Part shown: positions 9,581-18,169 of the stretch, one piece after another
Position numbering within the stretch: position 1 is the stretch's first letter
How the letters are laid out: the number at the start of each line of letters is the position of its first letter
DNA from: Natrinema sp031626495
GTDB lineage: Archaea > Halobacteriota > Halobacteria > Halobacteriales > Natrialbaceae
Assembly: GCF_031626495.1 (NCBI RefSeq)
Contig: NZ_JAMQOJ010000006.1
Span: forward strand, 248,001 to 312,000
Direction: 5' to 3'
Length of the DNA stretch: 64,000 bases
The notes under the pieces: generated by a model
The model's database searches: none
The model's input: only the letters and a program-made list of their open reading frames with translations
Told to the model about the DNA's origin: nothing
Position numbers and translations under genes: made by a program

Positions 9581-9925
9581 TCAAAACTGGTAGATTCTGT
9601 GTTGCGTTGACTGCTCGTATGGAAGCGGTCGATAGACTACTTCGTCGAATTCCACCTCTGCATCGAAGAGACGGCTTGCTCCCGTCGACAATACGGGTAC
9701 CGACGTGAGGCACGTCGCGGCAACGGCTTCGGGACCCTCGAGGAAATCGATCCGACCACCCTTGCTGCGACGCACGGCTACACCTTGTTTGACCGCGTCG
9801 ATCCCGACGGGTTCGATACGCTCGTCGGAAACGGGATAGAAAACGACGGTCTCGAGAACGAGTTTGCGATCTACGGCGATCGCGTCCGCACTGCAGAGCC
9901 GACTCGTATTCTCGTCTCCGACCAT
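9581..9925 (-). CDS. Hypothetical protein
   Basis: This is a 114-residue frame with haloarchaeal codon use (C/G-rich third positions, GAG and GAC preferred). It reads smoothly as protein but matches no family I recognise. The opposite strand is also open over part of the region (from 9785 on), so the coding strand is not certain. No neighbouring gene gives a clue to function. Confidence 0.35.
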   Translation of the reverse strand: MVGDENTSRLCSADAIAVDRKLVLETVVFYPVSDERIEPVGIDAVKQGVAVRRSKGGRIDFLEGPEAVAATCLTSVPVLSTGASRLFDAEVEFDEVVYRPLPYEQSTQHRIYQF

Positions 9926-10129
9926 GAGGAGTACGTTCGATCGACCGAGTTGCGACTGTCGAGTGTGAGAGTTCGGAGAGAACGCCTCCCTGCCTACAGG
10001 CCTTGTGGCGAGAGCCGCTTAAACGCCGGCACAGGTGTACCGCTGTCCGGACCTGCTACTAATTATCATCCAACGGGAACTGCCACGCTACATATGATCC
10101 TGGTCGTTGCCCTTCTGCATAGAACGTCT

Positions 10130-10546
10130 ATGTACGATGTCATCCTAGTAGGGACGGACGGGAGCGAGCCGGCGAACCGCGCCGTCGAACACGCACTGAG
10201 CCTCGCAGAGCAGTACGGAGCCGAGGTCCACGTCCTTTCAGTGGTCGACACCGGCCGCTACGGGGAGCCCGCGCTCAGTAGCACGGAACTCGTCGTCGAC
10301 GATCTCGAGGACCAATCGACGGACCTTCTTGTGGAGGTCGAGGAGCGTGCCGCTGATCAGGGCGTGGACGTGGTCACGACGTGCTGTCACGGGAACCCCC
10401 ACGAGAAGATTACCGCGTACGCCGACGAGATCGACGCTGACCTGACGCTGCTCGGGAGCCACGGGCGCTCGCAAACCGGCCATCACATCGGGAGTGTCGC
10501 CGACCGGGTTACTCGCACCATAGAGCGGCCGGTACTGCTCACCTGA
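10130..10546 (+). CDS. Universal stress protein (UspA)
   Basis: This single-domain Usp is 138 residues long, with start MYDVILVGTDGS. The body contains DTGRYGEPALSSTELV, and the tail GSHGRSQTGHHIGSVADRV keeps the glycine pattern of nucleotide-binding members. The start at 10130 replaces a longer in-frame extension that has no Usp similarity. It closely resembles the Usp at 13.1-13.5 kb (shared RYGEPALSS segment), indicating local duplication. Confidence 0.85.
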   Translation: MYDVILVGTDGSEPANRAVEHALSLAEQYGAEVHVLSVVDTGRYGEPALSSTELVVDDLEDQSTDLLVEVEERAADQGVDVVTTCCHGNPHEKITAYADEIDADLTLLGSHGRSQTGHHIGSVADRVTRTIERPVLLT

Positions 10547-10616
10547 TCGGGACGGTCCAATCGACCAGCGCGACAGGAGGGGCCGACCCGCCTCGCCGTG
10601 GCAGTCGTGCTACGTG

Positions 10617-10646
10617 ACGCCCTCGGCGTTTAGCTCAATTGAGGCG
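10617..10646. repeat. IS1341-type terminal palindrome remnant
   Basis: An imperfect palindrome centred on CAATTG has outer arms near GCGTTTAGC and GCGCTAAGC. It lies upstream of the truncated TnpB gene. Its form is like the terminal hairpins of haloarchaeal IS200/IS605-group elements, so it is probably a relic of the element that brought the TnpB fragment. Confidence 0.5.
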
Positions 10647-10778
10647 CTAAGCCCCCTTCCTCAGCGAGCGCCGACCGAACGGGAGTCGCGAGCAGGGAGG
10701 GGATACAGCGGCGCACGATTCTCATACACGATTCGGTAGCAGGCCCACAGGCCCACGCAACCGCACCGTTTTTGCAGT

Positions 10779-11279
10779 AGGATACTCAAGCGAAAGCGCC
10801 GCGACTTCTTGCACAAACTCTCGAACTACTACGCACGGGAGTACGACCTCGTGGCGGCCGAAGACCTGAACGTGAAGGGGATGATAGAATCGGCGCCGAA
10901 CAGTCGCAACACGGCGTCGGCGGCGTGGCGAACGTTCCTCTCGCTGCTCGAATACAAGTGCGACCGCGAAGGGACGCACTTCGTCGCGGTCAACCCGAGA
11001 GGGACGACAAAAGAGTGTGCGGCGTGCGGCGTCTCGACGGAGAAGCCGCTGTGGGTCCGTGAACATTCCTGTCCTGCCTGCGGTTTCGAGGCGGATAGGG
11101 ACGCGAACGCGGCGTGGAACATTCTTTCTCGCGGCCTCGAAGACGTAGGAGTGGAACACTCCGAATCAACGCCTGTGGAGACTGCACTCCCTGTGGATAC
11201 GCCTGTATCTGCAAAGCGCGTCGTGGAAGCAGGAAGCCCTACCCTCAAGGATCGAACGGCGTCAGCCGTGAGCGAGTAG
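10779..11279 (+). pseudogene. tnpB: N-terminally truncated TnpB (IS200/IS605 group)
   Basis: Only the C-terminal 155-165 residues survive. They include the RuvC-II strand VAAEDLNVKGM with its catalytic Glu, the zinc-finger pairs ECAACG and CPACGF, and the RuvC-III DRDANAAWNIL. The RuvC-I Asp and the whole N-terminal wedge/REC part are missing. Upstream in-frame sequence (KRKRRDFLHK) is still TnpB-like but then degenerates. It cannot encode an active RNA-guided nuclease. Confidence 0.85.
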
Positions 11280-11320
11280 GGTAGTTCACTAGCTCGAACA
11301 GCGCATCGAACCGTGGACGA

Positions 11321-12199
11321 CTAGCTGACCGACAGTATCGGGACCGTCGATCGACGGACGACGCGGGCCGTGGTGCTCCCCAGTAACCGGCCGGACCCGA
11401 CGGTTCGACCGCGTGTCCCCATGGCGATCAGATCCGCATCGACGCCGTCGGCGTAGTCGAGCAGTTCGTCCGCCGGGACGCCCCGTCGAAGGTCGGTCGT
11501 CACGGGGAGGTCCCGCTCCCGTGCCATGTCCGCCACCGACTCTGTCGCGTTGCGCCCGCCCTCTTTGAGTAGCCCGATGATGCTCCGCGGAGCGTCCTCG
11601 AGGGCGTACGTCGTCGTGTCGAGGACGTACACGGCGTGAACGGCTGCGTCGTACTTCTCGGCGATATCGAGCGCGGTTTCCGCAGCGCGTTCGGCGGCGT
11701 CGCTCCCGTCGGTCGGAATCACCACATCGTCGTACGGACCGACGTCCGAGTCGGGTTCCTCGGGCTCCTCGGAGAGGCGAATCGAGAGCACCGGCACGTC
11801 CGAGAGCGTGATCATCCGCTCGGTGGTACTGCCCAGGCGAACGCGATCAGCGCCGGTGCGGCCGTGGGTCCCCATCACGATCAGGTCGACGTCTTGTTCG
11901 TCGACGTACTCGAGGATCTCCCTGTGTGGGCTCCCCTCGCGGACCTCCCGCGCTGCCTTCAGGTCGCGGTCCTCGGCCCGATCCGTGACTCGGATCGTCG
12001 CCTCGCGTCCGCGACGCTCGGACGGGGCGCGGAGTTCCTCTCGCTCGTCAGTGGGGAGCCCGGTCGGTTCGGCCTCGGTGTCGACGACGTAGAGCGCGTG
12101 TACACTGGCGTCGTACGTCCAGCCCAGCTCCGTCGCATGGGCGATCGCGACTTCGGCTCCGGGACTCCCATCTGTCGGTACGAGTACGGTCGTGAACAT
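11321..12199 (-). CDS. Tandem-domain universal stress protein
   Basis: This 292-residue protein has two Usp domains. The first starts MFTTVLVPTDGS and has the tail GTHGRTGADRVRLGS. The second starts DDVVIPTDGSDAAER and ends with GTRGRTVGSGRLLGS. Both nucleotide-binding glycine motifs are kept. The start at 12199 is chosen because the 12 upstream residues are not part of the fold. It is part of the local Usp cluster. Confidence 0.86.
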   Translation of the reverse strand: MFTTVLVPTDGSPGAEVAIAHATELGWTYDASVHALYVVDTEAEPTGLPTDEREELRAPSERRGREATIRVTDRAEDRDLKAAREVREGSPHREILEYVDEQDVDLIVMGTHGRTGADRVRLGSTTERMITLSDVPVLSIRLSEEPEEPDSDVGPYDDVVIPTDGSDAAERAAETALDIAEKYDAAVHAVYVLDTTTYALEDAPRSIIGLLKEGGRNATESVADMARERDLPVTTDLRRGVPADELLDYADGVDADLIAMGTRGRTVGSGRLLGSTTARVVRRSTVPILSVS

Positions 12200-12367
12200 G
12201 TCGATCCGTTCGACCCCGACGCCTATCAATCGCACAGGTTATCTCAGCAAACGTGACAGATACAGCGTTGACGATCAAGCAAGTTGTCGGTCCCGATCGT
12301 CAGCCGACGGAATACCTGGCGACGCCGTGAGCCGAGCACTCCCCCGGCGTGACCTGTTGGTCGCTCG

Positions 12368-12856
12368 TTATTGGTCCGTATATCCACCCTCCTTGAGTCT
12401 GACCTCCGGAATCGACGGCGGTGCGTAGTATCGGACGATGTGAACGTCGTAGGTCGGGTCTTCCGCGACGCCGCCGGCGACGCTGGTCACCGGTTCGGCG
12501 ATCTCGCCGACGTTGTCGGTTCCGAGGAAGACGACCGATGGTCGTACCTCTTCGGCAATCGATCTGATCCGCGTCGCGATTTCGGCGGGCGTTCTCCGAT
12601 CGACTCGCTCGTACCGGAACGCGGCCTATGGGGCGATATCGGTGACACCCTCGTGGAGCTTTCCGGCGACGTACGGGACGCTAAAGGGTTCGTCCTCCCC
12701 CTCTTCGTACCACCCGACGTCGATCGCGTACGCTTCGTCGTCCGGGATGACAGTCAGAGCGATCACGTCTTCATCCAGCGCCTCGCCGTACTCAGCCGCC
12801 CGCAGCAGTGCTGCCTCGGCCAGGTAGGACCCGTCGAAGGGAACGAGAAACGTCAT
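12368..12856 (-). pseudogene. Universal stress family gene with a single in-frame amber codon
   Basis: The frame begins MTFLVPFDGSYLAEAALL and runs to an in-frame TAG at 12626-12628. It then continues in the same frame with conserved-looking sequence (AAFRYERVDRRTPAEIA, VRPSVVFLGTDNVGEI, YDVHIVRYYAPPSIP) to a TAA at 12368. No other lesion is seen over 162 codons. The upstream half alone lacks the nucleotide-binding part. A nonsense mutation is the simplest reading; TAG serves as an ordinary stop in other intact genes here. Confidence 0.75.
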
Positions 12857-12915
12857 TGCTATCGTCATCTCCGCTACTGGGGATGAACAAGCTTGGGGCG
12901 TCCCCGAGCGGTCGC

Positions 12916-13091
12916 TCATCGAACGACAGTGACGGGAGTCGGCGCCCGACGGAGGACCGTCTCGGCGACACGCCCGTACACCGCTTGCTCTGCGTCGGGC
13001 TATCCGTGGGAACCGGAGGACGTGATCGGCATTCTCGCCAGTAGCGGACTCGAGAACGAGGCGGTTTGAACCGTCGAAGGAATATGGACAC
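12916..13091 (-). pseudogene. Universal stress protein scrap (start and end fused)
   Basis: Two short Usp pieces are seen in different frames. One is an N-terminal YSFDGSNRLVLES-like stretch near 13085. The other is a C-terminal AVYGRVAETVLRRAPTPVTVVR-type tail ending at a TGA at 12916-12918. The central 80 residues are absent. This is the residue of a deleted Usp gene inside the Usp cluster. Confidence 0.6.
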
Positions 13092-13114
13092 AAGATTCGA
13101 CGTCGGAATTATCG

Positions 13115-13534
13115 TTACGCGGTTAACACTGGTCGATCGGCGTGTCGGACGACTCGTTCGGCGACGCTCCCGATCTTGCCCCGGCGCTCGTGACTCTGTC
13201 CCTGGAATCCTATCACGATGAGGTCAGCATCGATCTCGTCGGCCTTTTCGAGGATCTCTTCCCACGGCCTTCCGTGGCAGACGGTGCAACCACAGTCGAT
13301 ACCGACGTTGTCCGCACGATCGGCGAGTTCATCGAGCATCGCCGCGCCCTGTTCTTCGAGTCGGTCGAGGACGATCTCGGCACTACTCAGCGCTGGTTCG
13401 CCGTACCGATACGTCTCGACACAGTATATCGCGTGGATGTCTGCCTGGTAGTTATTGGCCAGTTCCAGCGCGTGTTCGACGGCGCGGTTCGCCGGATCAC
13501 TCCCATCGGTCGGGACGAGTATCGTGTCGTACAT
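13115..13534 (-). CDS. Universal stress protein (UspA)
   Basis: This 139-residue single-domain Usp starts MYDTILVPTDGS. It shares the RYGEPALSSAEIVLDRLEEQ segment with the Usp at 10.1 kb. The tail GFQGQSHERRGKIGSVAERV is a variant of the glycine motif. The start at 13534 removes three leader residues. It is probably a cytoplasmic stress protein. Confidence 0.85.
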   Translation of the reverse strand: MYDTILVPTDGSDPANRAVEHALELANNYQADIHAIYCVETYRYGEPALSSAEIVLDRLEEQGAAMLDELADRADNVGIDCGCTVCHGRPWEEILEKADEIDADLIVIGFQGQSHERRGKIGSVAERVVRHADRPVLTA

Positions 13535-13597
13535 CGGATACAAGTACCAACGTCGAAAGCCGCTAAATAACCCATACTCAAATCGTTGATACAGCTG

Positions 13598-14041
13598 TCA
13601 TGTTCTCGAGTCGAGAATAGTGATGCTCTCGTAGTAGTCGCTGATTCGGGCCGTGATCACCGGTCGATCGACGTACCTGACCACTCGTTCTGCGGTGCTT
13701 CCAATTTCACCGCCGGCACCGAGACAGCGGTTGCCAATCACGAGCAGGTCGGCATGAATCTCCTCGGCGTACTCACCGATCTGGTCGTGTGGACGGCCGC
13801 TGCGGATCTCAGTCGTCATATCGATGTCGGCCTGGGCCTCGGTATTCCGCAGGATCCCCTCCCCCTGCTCCTTCAGATCTGCGACAGCCGTCTCCAACTC
13901 CGCCAGCGCCGACTCGCCGTACCGTCGGGTATCAACGACGTAGAGCACATGGAGGTCGGCATCGAACGTCGACGCGAGATCGAGAGCGTGCTCGATCGCA
14001 CGGTTCGCTGCAGCGGGATGCTGAACGAGAATGGTGAGTAC
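13598..14041 (-). pseudogene. Universal stress protein lacking its start and P-loop-like N-terminus
   Basis: Downstream residues are good Usp (ANRAIEHALDLASTFDADLHVLYVVDTRRYGES, then a tail GNRCLGAGGEIGSTAERV). At the front, the expected PTDGS segment is replaced by a short QHP junction, and no start codon precedes TILV; a TGA lies just upstream. A GTG at codon LYVVD could start a truncated 116-residue product. The pattern suggests a small deletion plus start loss. Confidence 0.65.
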
Positions 14042-14086
14042 GAATCACCGGCGCGATTGCGGCTAGATCGGGAATCCACGCTGAAT

Positions 14087-14106
14087 CCCACGACTTTCGT
14101 CGTGGG
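14087..14106. repeat. Solo IS-end hairpin
   Basis: An eight-base perfect stem, CCCACGAC with GTCGTGGG, encloses the loop TTTC. The same stem occurs at 18170-18189 and 31532-31551 and belongs to the terminal hairpins of IS1341-type elements. It also lies just past the end of the convergent dph6-like gene, where it could act as a terminator. Confidence 0.6.
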
Positions 14107-14110
14107 TAAC

Positions 14111-14866
14111 TCAATCAGACGAATCGAGTCGAGCCTCGGTGATCCGCACGCGCCCCCACCTGCCATACCACTCTGATTCGAATTCGATAGCGACGGGACG
14201 TGACATATGTGGCCCGTCGGTCACGACCGTCTCGTACTCCCCGCCTTCGCCCAGGATGTGGATACCGCGCTCTCGGTGGAGTTCCCTCAAGTCCGTCAGG
14301 GCGTCCCGGTCCAGTCGCCGGCCGAGCCAGGACTCGTCGAACCCGGGTGCCGCCACCTCGACGAAGACGATCTCGAGGCCGGCCTCGAGCATCGCGTCGA
14401 GGAGGTCGCAGGGGTCCGCCTGCCACAGCGGTGCGAAGAACGCGCAACCGACGCGGTCGCACATCGATCGGAGTCGATCGGCCTGGAACTCGCTCTCGAC
14501 GGTTCCGGCGACGACCCCGTCCAGACCGCCGTCGAATTCACTGTCCAGTCGCAAAAGGGCGGACTCGAGCGTTTCCATCTCTCCATCACCGCGTCCTTCC
14601 AACGGCCGTCCGAGGTCCCCTCCGATATCAGGCGGTTCGATGTCAGTGATGGGGAGCGCGACGTCGACGGTCGGGATCCCGATGCTGCGCGCGGCCAGTC
14701 GTGTCACCGTCTTCGCCGGGGCGTAGTACATCTGGGACTGCTCCGGCGGGTGGACGATCGCGAGTCTGCGGACGTCACGGCCGCTCTCCAAGGCCCAGTG
14801 GAGCGCCCACGAGGACTCTTTGCCGCCGGAGAAGAGCGCGACCCATCCGCCGTCTACTTCGGACAT
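14111..14866 (-). CDS. dph6: Diphthine--ammonia ligase
   Basis: This 251-residue ATP pyrophosphatase would carry out the last step of diphthamide synthesis on elongation factor 2. The PP-loop FSGGKESSWAL is near residue 12, the AGTVESEFQADRL region near 120, the CFFAPLW-type segment near 140, and the family signature GEGGEYETVV near 215. The length fits archaeal Dph6. It stands alone, with the Usp cluster downstream. Confidence 0.85.
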   Translation of the reverse strand: MSEVDGGWVALFSGGKESSWALHWALESGRDVRRLAIVHPPEQSQMYYAPAKTVTRLAARSIGIPTVDVALPITDIEPPDIGGDLGRPLEGRGDGEMETLESALLRLDSEFDGGLDGVVAGTVESEFQADRLRSMCDRVGCAFFAPLWQADPCDLLDAMLEAGLEIVFVEVAAPGFDESWLGRRLDRDALTDLRELHRERGIHILGEGGEYETVVTDGPHMSRPVAIEFESEWYGRWGRVRITEARLDSSD

Positions 14867-15332
14867 ACGCTCCGTTTTCCATCGGTGAATAAATGTCTGT
14901 GCGCCGGCTTCGATACCGACGGACCCGGTCCGGGAGACGATCCCTCTCTGGACGGCTTCGACCCGCCAGCACGCATCTCATCGCCGGGTGCGAACCGTGA
15001 CGATTTCACACGTCCCGATACGCCGAACGGAATCGACGGTCGCGGAAAAGGTGGTCGAGTACGTACCGCCGGTGGCCACCGCATCAGCAACGAACTCGTC
15101 GATGACCCCGGCACCAGAGCTGGCGTGATCGTAATGCCGTATCTCGGCAGCACGGTGGGATAGCACCGTACCGGTATAGTACTTGGTCAGATCTAACTGG
15201 AACTGGTAGGTTTAAACCGCTGTTGCGATTCGTGCGGAGGCACTGTCTAGTTAAGCACCTCTGCTGGTTTCTGTCTGCTGAGTGACTGGTACGATCATTG
15301 TGTGGCATAGTATTGTATGATTTGATCAATAT
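14867..15332. other. Region without a supported gene
   Basis: No complete gene is visible. A minus-strand stretch (about 14978-15166) reads with plausible haloarchaeal codons and a segment GAGVIDEFVADAVATGG, but it has no recognisable family or convincing start. It may be a gene fragment. The right half runs into the decayed IS6 transposase. Confidence 0.4.
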
Positions 15333-15725
15333 AGACTCAAACACTCGCCCGACTGCCCACCCACGAGGTATGGTAGCAGTCGATACGCAGTTTGAGGGTG
15401 TGAAACCATTTCTCGATGCGGTTTCGGTCGACATAGTCAAGCTGATCGCTCAATCCTCATCGAAGATTTCAGTCAGATAGCCGTCTCCATCGCCGAGAGA
15501 CACCGTCTCGGAGAGATCGTGTTGCTCGGTCAGTCGATGCAGGAATGCAGCGGCTGGATCGGCGCCTGGTCGCCCGGACACTGCGACATCAAGAACGAGT
15601 CTAGAATCCGTGTATATTGCTTCATATACCCAATGGCAGCCACCGGTAATCTTGACAGCAGTCTCATCAATGGCGACCCCACGACGGCTTCGCCGTCCGC
15701 AGAACGCTTCGCGTCCTGATGTCAA
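15333..15725 (-). pseudogene. IS6-family transposase remnant
   Basis: The DDE core begins with VAIDETAVKITGG and continues HWVYEAIYTDSRLVLDV, which is typical of haloarchaeal IS6 elements (ISH14/ISH29 type). The C-terminal part LDYVDRNRIEKWFHTLKLRID is in another frame and stops after SRASV. The N-terminal HTH region is replaced by a run of hairpins. The element is inactive and lacks recognisable ends. Confidence 0.75.
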
Positions 15726-15798
15726 GGCGAATCAACGATTCGCCGACCATTGGAGAGTTTTGCTCTCCAAAAGGCCACACGAGAACTTCGCTCTCGTG
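15683..15798. repeat. Train of five small hairpins
   Basis: Five hairpins follow one another within 116 bases: 15683-15697 (6-base stem, TTC loop), 15704-15714 (4-base stem, TTC loop), 15726-15744 (8-base stem, AAC loop), 15750-15770 (8-base stem, TTTTG loop) and 15778-15798 (9-10 base stem with one wobble). They sit where the transposase N-terminus should be. Confidence 0.7.
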
Positions 15799-15949
15799 GA
15801 CGTCGGCGGGTCTGAGAAATATAAGCAAATCGAGTACCGCCCTTCTTACTAGTACCAATATCGATGGACCAGCTGTACGCCGTCATAGCCAGAATACCTC
15901 CGAGAGATGTCGTCTGACTATCGAACTCACCAACTGCTGCGTGAAGAGT

Positions 15950-16225
15950 TCATACGTCGATGTACTGGGATTCCCATTCCCGCCGCTCCTGTAGTTGCTC
16001 GAGCCCCTCGTCCGTGATATCATAGTAGTTGGTGCGGCGGTCCAGTTGCCCCTTCTCGACTAACTCCTTGTTGACGACGGTATCGAGATTGGGGTAGAGG
16101 CGGCCATGATTGATATCCGATTCATAGTATGTTTCTATTTCGTCTTTTACATCTTGGCCAGATGGCTGATCAGCACCTGCGATCACGTACAGGAGGTCGC
16201 GTTGGAAGCCGGTCAAATCGTCCAT
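15950..16225 (-). CDS. PadR-family transcriptional regulator
   Basis: This 91-residue winged-helix protein contains the haloarchaeal PadR pattern: LTGFQRDLLYVIAG, HGRLYPNLDTVVNKELVEKG and DRRTNYYDITDEGLEQL. It probably binds DNA as a dimer. The final REWESQYIDV matches the end of a second PadR gene at 17.6-17.9 kb, so the two are paralogues. The gene for its target is not evident. Confidence 0.85.
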   Translation of the reverse strand: MDDLTGFQRDLLYVIAGADQPSGQDVKDEIETYYESDINHGRLYPNLDTVVNKELVEKGQLDRRTNYYDITDEGLEQLQERREWESQYIDV

Positions 16226-16414
16226 ACGCCATATATACTATATTCGCTATTTATTATCATCTTTGTACATTCGTTTGCCGGGTCTTATAACAGGGTATAT
16301 ACGTTCTAAAAAGACATCTCACGGCGGTCTCTATTTTGAGAACATAGAGTTTCTCAGCTATCTACCGATATTCCGACAAGAAAGCTTATATCGAGATGCT
16401 CGAGAGCATGTGGT

Positions 16415-16744
16415 ATGACTCGGGATACAACGGAAAATAAGCAAAGTATGAGGACAGATGATAGCGACCTGCTCAATCTCGTGACAATTGTTGGACGAGG
16501 TGTCCCCTCTAACTTCGAAATCTCGGTTTCAGGTGAGATCGAAATGGTGGCTGACGACCCTATGGAACAGGCCGTCATAGTCTCTGGTGGAGTGGCCGAA
16601 GGTTCGATCGAAACCGGTGTACAACGTTTCCGGTTCTCCGGTGAGTGTGCGAACATCCGAGCGGTGGATTGGAACGGTGTTCCGGCACCGGAGTCGGCGA
16701 GTTCGCCAACCATTCACGTCGATTACGGCGTCTCTGACCGGTAA
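16415..16744 (+). CDS. Haloarchaeal protein of unknown function
   Basis: This 109-residue soluble protein has an IVGRGVPSNFEISVSGEIE start, a middle ATIVSGG-like segment (AVIVSGGVAEGSIE) and FRFSGECANIRAVDWNG. The all-beta look suggests a small domain, but I do not recognise a named family. The next 240 bases stay open in the same frame after its TAA and resemble a winged-helix protein. The start is the first ATG of the frame. Confidence 0.6.
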   Translation: MTRDTTENKQSMRTDDSDLLNLVTIVGRGVPSNFEISVSGEIEMVADDPMEQAVIVSGGVAEGSIETGVQRFRFSGECANIRAVDWNGVPAPESASSPTIHVDYGVSDR

Positions 16745-17000
16745 ACAGATCCAGGATACCAGCTGTCCACTGACGTACTGCTCGATCTGCTCTCGGAGAA
16801 ACGGCGCCGGTTCGCCCTGTATTGTCTCGAGAAGTATCTGACTCCACTGGCGCTTGGGGATCTAGCGGATGAAGCACCACTCTTTGAATCCGATACCGAT
16901 ACCCTTCTCAACGTCTCAGCAGAGGTAGTCAAAGCAACGTATTTAAAGCTCTATCACTACCATATTCCGAAACTCCAAGAGGGGAATCTCTCCACCCAAC
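16745..17000 (+). pseudogene. DUF7344-like winged-helix fragment without start codon
   Basis: Directly after the preceding stop, the same frame reads LSTDVLLDLLSEKRRRFALY, LTPLALGDLADEA and LKLYHYHIPKLQEGNLS, a typical haloarchaeal winged-helix protein. No ATG, GTG or TTG is available upstream of the helix. The C-terminus runs into sequence antisense to a real small gene. It is either a broken gene or a readthrough extension of the preceding gene. Confidence 0.55.
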
Positions 17001-17056
17001 CCCCGGGTTCTTATGACCTCCCTCACTGCATCGGGGGAGGTCGGCGGGCGAACGTC

Positions 17057-17227
17057 TCATTCTTCCTCAACGCTCGAGACGTCTTGCCACGACGACTCAC
17101 CGAAGAACGTCTGAAGCGCCCCGAGAACCCCTAGATACGTCCCGAAGACAACGATCACGAACGGGACCACTAACGCCAGCACTAAACTACCCAGTGGGTT
17201 GGTTCCGAACATCTGGAGGACCGTCAT
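17057..17227 (-). CDS. Small membrane protein (56 residues)
   Basis: A short gene begins MTVLQMFGTNPLG, continues with one hydrophobic helix of about 28 residues (SLVLALVVPFVIVVFGTYLG) and ends with an acidic tail QDVSSVEEE. Codon choice and the helix-plus-acidic-tail layout look real. It is antisense to the end of the decayed winged-helix frame. The family is unknown; it may be a small regulatory membrane protein. Confidence 0.65.
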   Translation of the reverse strand: MTVLQMFGTNPLGSLVLALVVPFVIVVFGTYLGVLGALQTFFGESSWQDVSSVEEE

Positions 17228-17346
17228 ACCATACCGTAGACTCTACCTTTGGATAATATTGTCGGTATCGCCCACAACTGATCCAGGTCTGTGACTTCTG
17301 GACGTGCATCAGAGGTGCTCGCTATTCAGAAAAAGTCCAAAAACTA

Positions 17347-17540
17347 TCAATATTCGAGTGCTTCAACGAGGTCAGAAGCTTCAGTTTGAATAAGTGATAC
17401 ACGATACATCTCGTTTGTCGTCACTTGGCCGTTCGTCACTTCAGGAGCAGATATTTCGATAACGTAACCCGTCCTCCGTTTCTTCCAGATGTGCGGTAAA
17501 CAGGCAGAGCAAGTCGTCTGGGACGTCCAGAAGAAAATCC
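17347..17540 (-). pseudogene. Frameshifted TRAM-like small protein
   Basis: The front reads LDVPDDLLCLFTAHLEETEDG in one frame and then meets a stop. The expected continuation, YVIEISAPEVTNGQVTTNEMYRVSLI, is in the next frame and ends at a TGA at 17347. Joined, they resemble the small haloarchaeal TRAM-type nucleic-acid-binding proteins. No start codon is present in the first frame. One indel near 17450 explains the break. Confidence 0.55.
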
Positions 17541-17629
17541 TCTTTTTCGGACGGAGGGGTACGAGTATCTTGGTTCTACCGGCGATATTCGATCAGCGGA
17601 CCGATCTCTTACCAGTCGAGTTTCAGTAC

Positions 17630-17905
17630 TCAGAGATCGACGTATTGGTCTTCCCAGTCCCGCCGAGCCTCGAGTTCACGACGACCTCGGCTGGTAGTGG
17701 CGTATATGTTCGTCCGGCGATCTTTCTCACTTTTGTCGATCAACCCCTTATCAACGAGTTCATCGAGGTTTGGGTACAACCGGCCATGATGAACCTCTTT
17801 CTCATAGTATTCTTCCATCTCCTCTTTGATCGCCAGGCCGTGCGGTTCCTCGAGTCCGCTTACGACGTAGAGTAGATCACGCTGGAATCCGGTTAAGTCA
17901 TGCAT
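17630..17905 (-). CDS. PadR-family transcriptional regulator
   Basis: This 91-residue paralogue of the PadR gene at 16 kb has LTGFQRDLLYVVSGLEEPHG, VHHGRLYPNLDELVDKGLIDK and DRRTNIYATTSRGRREL. It differs mainly in the recognition-wing residues, so the two could bind related sites. A TATA-like AT-rich stretch lies upstream (near 17930). It is probably a transcriptional repressor. Confidence 0.86.
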   Translation of the reverse strand: MHDLTGFQRDLLYVVSGLEEPHGLAIKEEMEEYYEKEVHHGRLYPNLDELVDKGLIDKSEKDRRTNIYATTSRGRRELEARRDWEDQYVDL

Positions 17906-18102
17906 GGTATCTCATCCGATGTGATCCATATCTATAATACCACTACCATCTCATTCGAGAAAACCGTGAGTAATGGTTATAGTTCTATCAGACATTGAGA
18001 GCTGTCTGTTATCGAACTCGGTCGGGAATGGGGACTCGGGGACTTTCAGTGGATGTATACCATAATTATCAGAACAGACGGCGACTCCATCGATATCGAC
18101 AT

Positions 18103-18124
18103 CCTCCGCCGCTTCAGGCGGAGG
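18103..18124. repeat. Solo IS right-end hairpin
   Basis: CCTCCGCC and GGCGGAGG form an eight-base stem around a six-base loop, preceded by GACAT. The same GACATCCTCC context marks the ends of the two TnpB elements near 39.3 and 41.9 kb. No transposase gene lies next to this copy. Confidence 0.65.
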
Positions 18125-18169
18125 AATTCCGACCGCAGTTGGGATATTACCCAAGATTCGAGGAGAAAG

